From positions 19,777,650 through 19,837,649 of the forward strand of contig NC_079887.1 in NCBI RefSeq assembly GCF_029227915.1: 60,000 nucleotides of DNA, read 5' to 3'. Positions 51,485 to 60,000 of the stretch are shown here, piece by piece. Below the pieces are notes generated by a model that had not been told where the DNA came from, searched no databases, and saw only the letters and a list, made by a program, of their open reading frames with translations. Source of the DNA: Hydractinia symbiolongicarpus (lineage: Eukaryota > Cnidaria > Hydrozoa > Anthoathecata > Hydractiniidae). Made by a program: the position numbers and the translations under genes. How positions within the stretch are numbered: the first letter of the stretch is position 1; each line of letters begins with the position of its first letter.

Positions 51485-52647
51485 TTACTTTAACCAAATA
51501 TAGGCAATGATTAGCCCTATCCCAGTTGTAATCAAGGCAGCTTTGTTGTCATCATGCTTTTGAGCTTTACCAAAACCATCTGATAGGCCCCTACAATTTC
51601 TTGACTTGATACTTGATGTTTGGAACTCTGTTCCGCGTTGCTACTGCGTGTGCTGCCACTTCTTCTTGGGGGTGCGGATGCAATGTGTCCCATGGGTACT
51701 CCCTCTTGCCAACTCCCACGGAGTACTCTCCGATGTCTCATAGACCCTTTAGCACCCACTGCCTCGCTAGCGTTAATCTTCGGGTTAACACCGATAGAGA
51801 AATACTCTTTGCTGATGAGTATCTTGTTCGTGAAATTTACAACATTTCCAATATGAAGGCTCATGTCACTGGGAATCATATAGACGCCATGGTCAACACT
51901 AAAATCTACCTTGGTCCGCGCATATTTCAGCACATTTTGAAAATCGGCAATTTCCTTTCCTGTATCGCTAGGCGTAATTACCAGTTCCTCAAATGTAGTC
52001 AGGTACAGGCGTTGAGCATCAATTGTGCTGCCTTGGTTTCCAATGATGCCAGATCTTGCATTTGCCTGGCTTTCGAGAATTAGGTAGGTATAGAAGCGCA
52101 TGCTTCGGGATAGCCGTTCAATACCAATACGAGTGAGGCCCCGGAATTTTTTAATGATCCAGCGACTCCACGAGTCCTCGTCAAGATAGCTAGGGCCTGA
52201 ACCAGAATAGTCTTTGCGATGAAGTTGCCAACTACTGAAGATAGTTTCGTTCCTCCACTTCTGCTCACCGCCTGGTACTCCAAACTCTCGAGTCAGTTGC
52301 TGGAGCTTTTGTTTGTTGAAGGGGTTGTTTAGAAGTCGAAATCTAACTGAGCCCGGTAGAGAAATGTCAAGCTCCTATAGAATTTTACGGATTTGGAAAT
52401 AGGTGTGAAATCGATATATGGCACGAACCATAGGCAACTCGGAGGTAAGATGCTGCATGGAAATGCCACAAGCAGATGTTGCACAATAGGTAGCAAAATT
52501 AAGTTGAGTGGACCAGATACTGTAAGGGTGGGTGTTCCACTCCTTCACTAGTCCGCCAGTGCCAGAATGGAATTCATAGTCGACAAAGATGTCTGGAAAT
52601 TTCACCCTGAACGAGGACCCTTGAGCATCAATAACGATGTTCTGCAC
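51485..52647 (-). pseudogene. Second conserved structural-type Polinton protein with C-terminal membrane anchor
   Basis: ATG at 52647 opens MQNIVIDAQGSSFRVKFPDI. A single in-frame TAG sits at 52375-52377, after which 281 more codons are open: WRNETIFSSWQLHRKDYSGS, SWSRWIIKKFRGLTRIGIER, MRFYTYLILESQANARSGII, VLKYARTKVDFSVDHGVYMI and FTNKILISKEYFSIGVNPKI. Near the 3' end the short-repeat copy E is inserted (SAPPRRSGSTRSSNAEQ). After a frameshift near 51565 the natural C-terminus reads KAALITTGIGLIIAYIWLK, a membrane segment, and stops at 51485. About 385 residues. I recall this protein as constant in cnidarian Polintons; a minor capsid or membrane-anchored virion role is a guess. Confidence 0.65.
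51628..51693 (+). repeat. Intra-Polinton short repeat, copy E
   Basis: TTCCGCGTTGCTACTGCGTG from about 51630, then CTTCTTCTTGGGGGTGCGGA and ATGCAATGTGT. It matches copy A (46433-46490) over about 60 bp with few changes. Confidence 0.8.
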
Positions 52648-52685
52648 TGAAAGGTCATCCCTTTAAGTCTCTCCAAATACCTCCC

Positions 52686-53207
52686 ATGCCTGATCAAAGG
52701 GTTACTCGAATTGAGATCATGAATGGGTTGTACAAGGTCGAAGATCTGCCGACTATCGTTAACAGTCAGGCAGAGAACAAGATTAAGCTGTTTGTCCTGA
52801 AAAATGGACTTTGCAGGCTCCGTATCAATGACGGGTACACGGTGATGATTCATCGACAACTTCAAGAGCTTATGGGCCTGCCCTACGACCCCAGTAAAAA
52901 GTACTACACAAAGGGTGACTACGATTCAGTCTACAGGACTGACGTATACTATCGGTTACGATTTGTTTGTCCTCAGTTAGATGAATGTGATACCCTATTG
53001 GATGGTAAAAACTCCAGAATTCTCGCTTTGCTTCCCATCAAAGAGTTAAACGCTTGGGGAGACATGCTTACATGGAGCTTCGATAACCCCGTGTACCTTC
53101 CCCTGAAGGGCTCGACAGACAGACTGGAGTTCATGCTGACAGACGAGCATCATCATGAAAAAAATGTTTCGTTCGTCGGAATAACGATGCATTTACTCAT
53201 AGAATAA
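52686..53207 (+). CDS. Intact Polinton protein, candidate minor capsid (single jelly-roll) component
   Basis: 173 codons, MPDQRVTRIEIMNGLYKVED to GITMHLLIE. Mostly beta-type sequence: NKIKLFVLKNGLCRLRINDG, YTVMIHRQLQELMGLPYD, DVYYRLRFVCPQLDECDT, ILALLPIKELNAWGDMLTWS, VYLPLKGSTDRLEFMLTD. It is one of the few unbroken frames in the element. It starts 38 bp from the divergent start at 52647. The strand-rich pattern and ending (L-E-F-x-L-T-D ... H-L-L-I-E) resemble short capsid- or tail-associated proteins of Polinton-like viruses, including penton-type single jelly rolls; the call is inference. Confidence 0.5.
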   Translation: MPDQRVTRIEIMNGLYKVEDLPTIVNSQAENKIKLFVLKNGLCRLRINDGYTVMIHRQLQELMGLPYDPSKKYYTKGDYDSVYRTDVYYRLRFVCPQLDECDTLLDGKNSRILALLPIKELNAWGDMLTWSFDNPVYLPLKGSTDRLEFMLTDEHHHEKNVSFVGITMHLLIE

Positions 53208-53214
53208 ATGGCTG

Positions 53215-53849
53215 ATACAATGAAGCTTTACCCAACTTTGCGCCTGAGCACGATGGTATACACGAAAGTCAGGTCTACAGACTAAAAAAGATCGAAGAAA
53301 TCGAAACCTTCTTTCGGGAAGAGATCAAAGAGAGAGAAAAACTCTACAAAAAGTTCAAGCTTTGGGGGATGGGGCTTTGCTATGCTGATCACGATATGTT
53401 ACTGTTATGTTACTGTCATCACCTCCGCAGCAGGTATTGCCACGCTTGCAACCGGATTCGTAGCCCCCATAGCAATTGGTCTTGAAGCAGCTGCTGTCGC
53501 AGTAGGGATGGGGCAAGTAGGTTTAAAGAATGCTTCCAAACGCATAGGCGCAAAAGTGCACAAGTATGAGTGCATTAAACTCCTAGCTGAATCAAAGCTA
53601 GACACTGTCTACGATAAGATCTCCAGAGCGATCCAAGATGGTACAACTTCAGACGATGAGTTTACGTGGATCATCCAGGAAAAACAACGCTACATGGTGC
53701 TCAAGGAGCAGATCCGACAACGAACGAAGAAAGCTGTGATTTCCATCAACGAGAATAAACGCGCAGAGTTGCTGGCACAAGGTAGGCAAGAAGCCAAGGA
53801 TGAACTTTTGAAAAAACTGCAATCTGCGGAGTATGTTAGCGGTACTTAG
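53215..53849 (+). pseudogene. Polinton membrane/coiled protein, frameshifted
   Basis: The first half is in one frame (about 53235-53390): YRLKKIEEIETFFREEIKER and EKLYKKFKLWG. After a frameshift near 53390 the second half (53400-53849) has a hydrophobic hairpin, AAGIATLATGFVAPIAIGLE and AAAVAVGMGQ, a basic stretch KNASKRIGAKVHKYECIKLL, and a long helix to SAEYVSGT and stop. I recall this YRL-KI-IE...hydrophobic hairpin...SKLD layout as very common among uncharacterised cnidarian proteins, most likely from Polintons. A pore- or membrane-associated role is possible but unproven. Confidence 0.6.
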
Positions 53850-53859
53850 ATTCCCCGGC

Positions 53860-54244
53860 TGTCTATTCAATCTGAGTTTTGTAGGAAGATTTTCCTATAA
53901 AACTACAGCTTCAGGCCTTACTGCGAGTACGATGGTGCTCATAATCGACCCCCACAGCCGATCACTTCTCCCGTATCTTGATCTATAAGCAAGTCGCCAT
54001 CATGTACGACACGTCGCTGTTTTTAAGCGAGATCCCTCAAATATTGTTCAAGATTTTTCTTCCATGCAATTTTAGCACAAGGCTTGCAGTAAGGTCCGTC
54101 TGTTTGTGTTGAAACATCGTTGTACTTAGCTTGGCGAATTGCCTCAACAAGAGCGTCCTTATTCATCGTAGAGTAACGAGGAATGTGCAGTGATTTTGCT
54201 TCTTTTCGAAGTGCGTTCATGTTTGTTTGTATGGCGGGTTTCAA
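53860..54244 (-). CDS. SAP-like DNA-binding protein of the Polinton
   Basis: Minus-strand frame 54244-54023; the likely start is the ATG at about 54220 (MNALRKEAKSLHIPRYSTMN). The segment NALRKEAKSLHIPRYSTMNK with DALVEAIRQA is a SAP/Rho-N-like helix-turn-helix motif that binds DNA. It is followed by CKPCAKIAWKKNLEQYL and a TAA. After that stop the same region can be read as VVHDGDLLIDQDTGEVIGCG, so the gene may once have extended to about 53900. Polintons often carry a small SAP-type protein near the right end. Function in the element is unknown. Confidence 0.55.
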
Positions 54245-54266
54245 CCATATAAACGTTTACATGCAC

Positions 54267-54892
54267 TACAATTCAGTGAGGCTCTCGTCGTCATCAGAAT
54301 CACTAAGATAGCAAGCGCCATACCTATCAACCTTTTTGTACTTACATTCTTCCAAGTAGATCTGTACGTAATAGTTTCCTCCTTACCTATAAATACTTTC
54401 TATTTTTTATGATGGCTGTACACTCACAGCCTTCCTGCGGTATTTTCTTCTTATGGAAATTGGTTCTGATCCCACAATTCCACCCCTTAAGCTTAGTGTT
54501 GATATACCGGTCCTTCTTCACACTGATGTTTGTGAAGCAATGCCCCTCCAAAGACTCCACCTTGTTTAAGGTTTTCTCGTATTTTCCTAACTACTCAGGA
54601 TAGTCACTAAGATCGAATGACATCGTGCACTGTAACATGAGACACCCCTAGAGTAGATTTTTTTGGGGGTCTTTATCAATAACAGTCCTAGGTTGCCGTC
54701 TTGGTCCTGATAGCCAATCACGAATCGCTCATCTTTGTCTTTGTTTGCTGGATTGGGATCACTCAGCACAAGGTTTTCAATTTTCACTTCTTCGATGTTT
54801 AGTGGTGTTGCGTTTGTGTAAAATTCTTTTGATTTAACAGTTTTGTCTCCGAATTTCAACAACATCTCTTTATTGTAGAGAAAAAACCTCAA
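54267..54892 (-). pseudogene. Conserved Polinton protein next to the right terminal repeat, broken
   Basis: The minus-strand start is at 54892 or, more likely, the internal ATG at 54865 (MLLKFGDKTVKSKEFYTNAT). Continues ATPLNIEEVKIENLVLSDPN and GNLGLLLIKTPKKIYSRGVS. After a frameshift near 54640 it reads MSFDLSDYPE, a TAG, then KDRYINTKLKGWNCGIRTNF, YYVQIYLEECKYKKVDRYGA and an acidic end LSDSDDDESLTEL with stop at 54267. I recall this layout (FYTNATPL...KTPK-I...MSF...LEECKY...acidic tail) as constant in cnidarian Polintons. The acidic tail would suit a single-strand-binding or replication accessory protein, but that is a guess. Confidence 0.6.
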
Positions 54893-54971
54893 CTAGCAAC
54901 ACGTTTCAAGCAAGGGAGTTCAGCCTGAGTATGACCGATGTCTATCGCTCATTGAAGTTTTCGCGCATGCG

Positions 54972-55211
54972 CAGATGTTTGTCGCAGATCAGCAGAATTT
55001 TGGAGATTCGATTTGCTGATGTCAGAAGATTTGTCGGATGCCGTCGTTTTTGCTGATGTCAGCACAGGTCACGTTATTTGTTTACTCATTTGAGGCATGA
55101 TGAAATTTGTGACGTCACAAGTTTTTTGAGGGGTATCGAGGGAGCGTTTTTTAATAAGGGTTTGACCGTCGAAAAGTGAAAACCTGTATATGGAGACCCC
55201 CTACTACTACT
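54972..55211 (-). repeat. Polinton right terminal inverted repeat
   Basis: Inverted match of 40961-41201; ends CCCCCTACTACTACT at 55211, followed by TATAGA. Holds TGACGTCA at 55110-55117. Confidence 0.9.
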
Positions 55212-56174
55212 TATAGAAGAGGAAGATAAACTCAGTAGTAAAGACCCGTATCATAGGCTTCAAAAATCAAATAAAAAAATTTCAATTTTTCTTTGGTTTC
55301 TGTCTTGAACATGTTTTTAATAACAGATAACTTAGAAGAATTACCTCAAGTCAAAACATTGCAAGTTTAACTTTGAATACACTGGAGAACATGAGAAAGC
55401 AAGAAGATTTTGATCTTTTCTTTAGCATTGTCGTTAAAAAAGCGGAGAAATTACCAGTGGAAAAGCCAAAACTGTCGAGATAAAGAAAAATGCCGAAATA
55501 TTCCATCCTTCAATATTTAGATGGGTAGGAAGCCACCAGTGAAGCATATCATCCTGTAGCTGTCCTGTAGATGAATTTCGCCAGATGTATTTTGATGCGC
55601 TAGATCATATAACCAATGCAATTGAGGATCGATTTAATCAGTCCAGCTTTAAAGTGTATGCTAGCCTCGAAGGGCTACTGGTTAAAGAAGCACTGAATCA
55701 ACCATCGGAAGCTGGTATCGAACAAGTAAAGTCTTTTTACTTAGATGAAATTGATGTGTCTGATCTTGAAGCCGAGTTTGCTGTTTTTAAGGAAATGTTG
55801 GAACCCCCCCTGAATGTCTCTATGATGTGGTAAAAATGTTCAGAGCGTGAGACAAAAATGAAAAATTGCTGGTTCCAAACATAATCACCATCTGTAAGGT
55901 TCTGTTCGTCAATCCAGCAACAAGTGCAACACCATAGCGCTCATTTTCAAGTGGTCGAAACATTAAAACATGGAAGCGCTCAACAACGACAGCCAATCGA
56001 TTCAATGCTCTGTCAATTCTATACATTTACAATCGATTCAATGCTCTGTCAATTCTATACATTTACAAGGAACTTACTGACAAAATAGATCTACTCGATA
56101 TTGGTAACGAGTTTTTAGAAAAATATGAGGACAGAATAAGTATTTTTGGAAACTTTTCTCACGAGGATTTTTAA
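55212..56174 (+). pseudogene. hAT transposase, 3' part, resumed after the Polinton
   Basis: Directly after the right target duplication the frame gives EEEDKLSSKDPYHRLQKSNK, then TLNTLENMRKQEDFDLFF, FDALDHITNAIEDRFNQSSF and FYLDEIDVSDLEAEFAVFKE. After a frameshift near 55800 comes the dimerisation domain: VPNIITICKVLFVNPATSAT, a TAG at 55935-55937, RFNALSILYIYKELTDKIDL and EYEDRISIFGNF-like end, with TAA at 56172-56174. These are standard C-terminal blocks of animal hAT transposases. A 36-bp in-frame tandem duplication (about 55994-56066) repeats SILYIYNRFNAL. The gene was inactive independently of the Polinton. Confidence 0.82.
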
Positions 56175-56466
56175 TTTTAAAAAGAGATTGATTAATCTAA
56201 AGACTACGACTACTATCATTTATATATTATTATATGATTAAGAAAATTAATTTCAAACAGTTTAGCCCAGATAATAAGCTTAAAAATTTTATTGTCCCTC
56301 AGTGGCATTTGCAGGTGGCGAGTTATCATTTTGAGAACTTTTCTTTTGCGTACATTAACAAAGTATCATCTGAAAGCGCTAATAATAGTAATAACTATAT
56401 ATGAATTTTATCCCCTCACTTTTAATTTTGTGTCGTGGAGCTGTGACCATAACTTCATTGGACAAT

Positions 56467-57735
56467 TTACACCATAAAAATTCCTGTGTGTATGCACTTT
56501 AAACCATTGACATTTAAAATCAAATGTTTTACAATTTTTTCTTGCACAATGCCGTCTTTTCGTATCACTTGTACTTCATAAATTGCATTAACAATAGCAG
56601 GTCCTTCTGTATCAGTGCCCAATACAAATGTATTAGTTGGATAACGAGATATAATACAATTATATGGAGAATCCCCACCACGGTAGGCGTTGTTAGCTAC
56701 AACTCTATGGAGGACATCGATGCGAGTTACCTTTTTCATAAAACTTTCATAAAGCAATCCTTAATAATGATTCGCCATACATTTCGCTAAACACAACATC
56801 AATTCTTTCCATGTCCAATTGTCAAATTACAGATCTACGAACAACAGACAATATATTCTCACACGTAAATTCTTAGTCAAAGCCTGAATTATCAATGTTT
56901 TGCCTAACTTTTTGCATCGAAGCTTCTATCTGTGATGCTCTAACATCTGTATTTGTTTGTGACAATTCCTCATTTTCCATCCTGATATTACAATTGGTAA
57001 GAAGTTTCCGCATAACTTGAATGGCCAGGTCATTCTTGTCGGTGTGATACATCCTTATAACCCCATTAAACCGCTTAAAACTGAAACACAAGGACCCATA
57101 AACTGAACCAAATTTTCTGATGCACCGTCTTAAATGTAACATTAAATGCATACTGGGGATACAGGCGTCCTTGTCATACCTGACACAAACTGATCGCAAA
57201 ACATCATTAACAGACTATGAGCCTTTCAACTTCAACCAATGTCACAGCTCGCTTGCAGAGTAAAGTACAGCCATAAAAAAGCAGTGACCAGATGTTCAAA
57301 TCACATTGGTTGATTACGCCTTGCAAACAATACATTGAGTTCACCAAGGTCCAACGCTTCCATTTCATTCGTTTATACGCATCTGAAATGCGGTTTGCAA
57401 TACTACCTACAACAGAAGGCACTTTTATCCTCTTCAAGTTGGTGATCAGAAATGAAACCATTTTCTACCCAAAATAAAAAAAGTGTGCTAGGCTACACCA
57501 AGCATTAAATTGTGCATAGGATCTATGACATGCATCAAAATGGCGTTGCAGTAGCCCAATCTAAATAGCTCGCTAAACCTGGCACCAAATTCTGTTTTGT
57601 TTGCTAATATTTAGTTGAGCACAATAGCCACTTTTCTCCTGCTTTCTTATGGTCATCTTTGTTTCTAGGAACCCATGTATCAGTGTCACAGCCAGAATAA
57701 TCTGTTGTCACTGTTTCGCGGAAAGGTTTTTGTAC
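56467..57735 (-). pseudogene. EnSpm/KDZ-like transposase, C-terminal pieces
   Basis: Minus-strand order: about 57735-57615 (VNVQKPFRETVTTDYSGCDT...HKKAGEKW), 57461-57207 (IKVPSVVGSIANRISDAYKR, WKRWTLVNSMYCLQGVINQC, LLFYGCTLLCKRAVTLVEVE), a one-base frameshift, 57199-56873 (PSMHLMLHLRRCIRKFGSVY, CFSFKRFNGVIRMYHTDKND) and 56757-56467 (VANNAYRGGDSPYNCIISRY). The F-x-S-F-x-R-F-N-G-V block after an H-L-x-x-H-L-like helix is the usual C-terminal signature of EnSpm/CACTA- and KDZ-related transposases in cnidarians. Catalytic N-terminal exons are not seen up to 60 kb. Some gaps may be introns, but at least one junction is a true frameshift. Confidence 0.6.
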
Positions 57736-57837
57736 ATTTACTGCAACCAAAAAAGAAAATCTAATGATATACAATACAATAAATGATCAGTTTTCAGACA
57801 TAATGACAAGTCTCAGTTTAAAACATAATTTAAAAAA

Positions 57838-57985
57838 CAATTATGAGGAAACAACATTTAGCATTTTACAATTCTTGCGAATTTAATGTGCTTTGAAACT
57901 TATTTTAACCGCTTCAGAAATTCATGTAACCTTTTCCTAAAACATAATAAAAGTAACTATTTAAATATACCTCGTGTTACACTAT
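57838..57985 (+). repeat. Dispersed repeat, copy 2 (pair at 39308-39460)
   Basis: Direct-orientation counterpart of 39308-39460, just upstream (minus-strand sense) of the EnSpm/KDZ-like pieces. Confidence 0.5.
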
Positions 57986-57989
57986 TACT

Positions 57990-59390
57990 CATAAATCCTC
58001 CACATTTTCGGGTAGCAAGAACATCACTTGATGTACACAACAATGTTATTTTGTAAAAAGCACTGAGATTTTTTTTCGGGAATTACGCCTGGCCATAAGC
58101 TAGTAAGTTCATTTACGACTGGTCGAAAAAAAGCTGTTGATAGTGAATCTAGGCTCTATAGGACCAGGAATTATTCCCAAAACAATCAAATTCTCCCGTT
58201 TGAATCTCACACAAGAAGCCCAGGGGCTTGAAGATTCCCGCCATTAGGCTGAAAAATTTTAAATTTTGAAGTTGACCTAGAAAACGGAGAATTATGGGGT
58301 AAATAAATCATTGAGTATTCTCAATTATTGTAACTGACTTGAAATGTTAAAATACAACTCAGTAAATAAAAAATAAAATTTTTACATAGCTATATGAAGT
58401 ATATATATATTCTAAAATAATAGTTAAAACTTTAACTGGATATTTTTAAAACTAATCAGAAAAATTCTGAAAATTTCAGAATACAACTCTTGTTATGTAG
58501 AAACTTGACGATTCGAATATAATAACTTCTGAACGAGCTCAATTCGAATGATGAAATAGTTCATTGTTAATTAATTCAACAATAAATACATATTAGCATT
58601 TGAATATTTCAGTATTTAGACCTTTTAAAATTTACTCTCTTGTTGAAAATTTTTTTGAAAATGCTGCGGCGCATGGTTCGATAACAGCTGATCTGAAAAA
58701 GAAAGTACGTTTTAAAAATGAGAAACAAAAATACAATTTGGTCATAAACTGCATTAAAACCAGGTTGTTTAATTATTGTCTCTTTAACTCTCTTTGCCTC
58801 TTTGATTTCAAAAGGGAATTTATTACAAGGATACAAATCAATGCCATGTAATGCACAACGTATATTATATATATAAATGTATGTATGTAAATTTATTCAA
58901 GCTGGCTTTTGATATCTTTGTTAAACAAGTAACATATTAAGCAGACAATACATGATTTTGAAACATGTGGACAAAACAGGATTTATTTTGTTGAAATCGA
59001 TTATTGAATTCAGAAAATTTGATTGTTTATTATCATTTTTGGATTTGAAGTCTCGAATTAAAATTTCTTTCGGGGTAATCTTTTTATGGAAACTGATTGG
59101 TTATTGTTTCGTTTGACAAATGCAAGAAGTTAAAAATATGTAACTTCTGAAATTTAAATTGACAAATTAAATTCAACAAGTTGAAACAAAAAAGGGTAAA
59201 CACACAATTATTAAATTTGCGGATTTTATAAGCCCATGGTCCTTTTTGTGAGATTTCTAAAAATCAAGTTTTAATATTTTGTGTTACTTTGGGTGGGTTC
59301 AAGGAAGATTTTCAAGCAAATTAGGCACTTAAGGAAAACGGATAATTAGCCAGTCACAGAAAGAACAGAATAGTTAGCTGTTTTCAATAG
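57990..59390. other. Gene-poor DNA, nothing recognised
   Basis: AT-rich; the two opposed frames at 58600-58851 mirror each other and have no known domain. Confidence 0.4.
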
Positions 59391-59391
59391 C

Positions 59392-59645
59392 ATGGTAGCT
59401 TTGTGGTTATAACCCGGGCATTTTGTGCGAAGAACGGCATTTGATTCCCCGTACCCAAGCCATGTGAAGGAAATTGGAGAGGTGTGGGCTGTTGGATGTT
59501 GCATGGAGTTGTCTGGTAAAGCGCAGACCCTAACTGAGTCTGCGTAGCTCAAAATGAGCATTAAATACTCCTAGGACTCCCTATCTAAGCCATGGCACCT
59601 GCTGGAAATAATAGAAAGGGTATATCCCTTAATATATGTGAGACT
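59392..59645 (+). repeat. tRNA-derived SINE, near full length
   Basis: The head shows an A-box-like TGGTAGCTTTGTGGTTAT (59393-59410) and a B-box-like GCATTTGATTC (59437-59447), 27 bp after the end of the A-box stretch, as in RNA polymerase III promoters. The body (59475-59645) holds GTAGCTCAAAATGAGCATTA and AGGGTATATCCC and is shared with the inverted copy at 32209-32380. It is not a functional tRNA: no acceptor-stem pairing was found. Confidence 0.65.
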
Positions 59646-59649
59646 AGCC

Positions 59650-60000
59650 ATATATAATATACAGATCATCTATTTATCTATCTAATGGCCTCTCTATGAC
59701 TCGAACAGCCACGGGGAATCGGAAACTGTTCAATTTATAGAGAGATTTGGGTAATAGAGTGTGGGGAGTTTTGTATAAATGGCCAATTAAGTATGATTTT
59801 TCTCCCTATTCTGCTTTACGTTTTGTCTCAGCGACAGTCGTCATGATTCTAAAACTTTAATACCAAAGAATCATGTTTACGTTTTGTTTGAATGACATTT
59901 GAATCATTTAAGACCCCTCACACATGTAGATATGAAACAATTAAATCAGTTAAGACTTTATTTACATTTACAGAGTCAAAACAATGCAAAAACGACTTGT
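59650..60000. other. Non-coding DNA to the window end
   Basis: No gene, RNA or repeat recognised. Confidence 0.4.

Larger units (their letters stand above)
40961..55211. mobile_element. Maverick/Polinton, complete but decayed, 14.25 kb
   Basis: Bounded by about 240-bp terminal inverted repeats that start AGTAGTAGTAGGGGGTC, and flanked by TATAGA at 40956-40961 and 55212-55217. A 6-bp target duplication is the Polinton hallmark; here its last base coincides with the first base of the left repeat. It contains the diagnostic set of family-B DNA polymerase, retroviral-type integrase, packaging ATPase and capsid-like proteins, plus several small conserved genes. Polintons are large self-synthesising, virus-like elements. 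Nearly every gene here has a frameshift or stop, so the copy is inactive. It sits inside a hAT transposase gene. Confidence 0.93.

Noticed and set aside
48357-52647. Single in-frame stops (TGA 48549, TAG 52375) as recoding or readthrough signals
   Set aside because: Other genes of the element have frameshifts and several stops, so simple decay is the better explanation.
59392-59470. Functional tRNA gene
   Set aside because: Box motifs are present, but no acceptor or anticodon stem pairs could be drawn; it is a SINE head.

Overview
The window reads as nuclear DNA of an early-branching animal, most likely a cnidarian (hydrozoan-like). It is AT-rich and has ordinary GT-AG introns. It carries an intact ortholog of an animal-specific gene (GGNBP2). 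It also holds the mix of decayed mobile genes typical of cnidarian genomes: a Maverick/Polinton, hAT, an EnSpm/KDZ-like transposase, Helitrons, LINEs, a SINE, and THAP, RecQ-like and P2RX7_C-like fragments. The taxon is an inference; no rRNA or mitochondrial marker is present.

Layout. (1) 0.6-3.6 kb, + strand: the last eight exons of a gene for a transposase-like protein with a GGDHGG motif and a CxxC zinc knuckle. Every splice phase fits, so it looks intact. (2) 4.8-24.4 kb, + strand: a complete 14-exon GGNBP2 gene (781 codons). Its long introns hold a 1.5 kb foldback element, two LINE reverse-transcriptase fragments, several MITEs, a 106-bp minimal Helitron, two head-to-tail Helitrons split by a MITE, and three tandem-repeat arrays. 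(3) 26.4-30.2 kb: a second copy of the DNA just upstream of GGNBP2, then broken pieces of THAP, RecQ-type helicase, ZAD-like and P2RX7_C-like genes. (4) 30.2-40.4 kb: gene-poor DNA with a SINE copy, a 46-bp perfect palindrome and small repeats. (5) 40.4-56.2 kb: a decayed hAT transposase gene split by a 14.25-kb Maverick/Polinton. (6) 56.4-57.8 kb, - strand: a broken EnSpm/KDZ-like transposase; then AT-rich DNA and a tRNA-headed SINE at 59.4 kb.

The Polinton has about 240-bp terminal inverted repeats starting AGTAGTAGTAGGGGG and is flanked by the 6-bp direct repeat TATAGA. It carries, mostly as frameshifted or stop-interrupted copies, a protein-primed family-B DNA polymerase, a packaging-type ATPase, a retroviral-type integrase and a double-jelly-roll capsid candidate. 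A second structural-type protein, several small membrane or coiled-coil proteins and a SAP-like protein are also present. No maturation protease was recognised. Together these would once have supported self-synthesis, integration and probably virion formation; the copy here is dead. A short repeat (core TTCCGCGTTGCTACTGCGTG) recurs at gene borders inside the element and is the most unusual internal feature.
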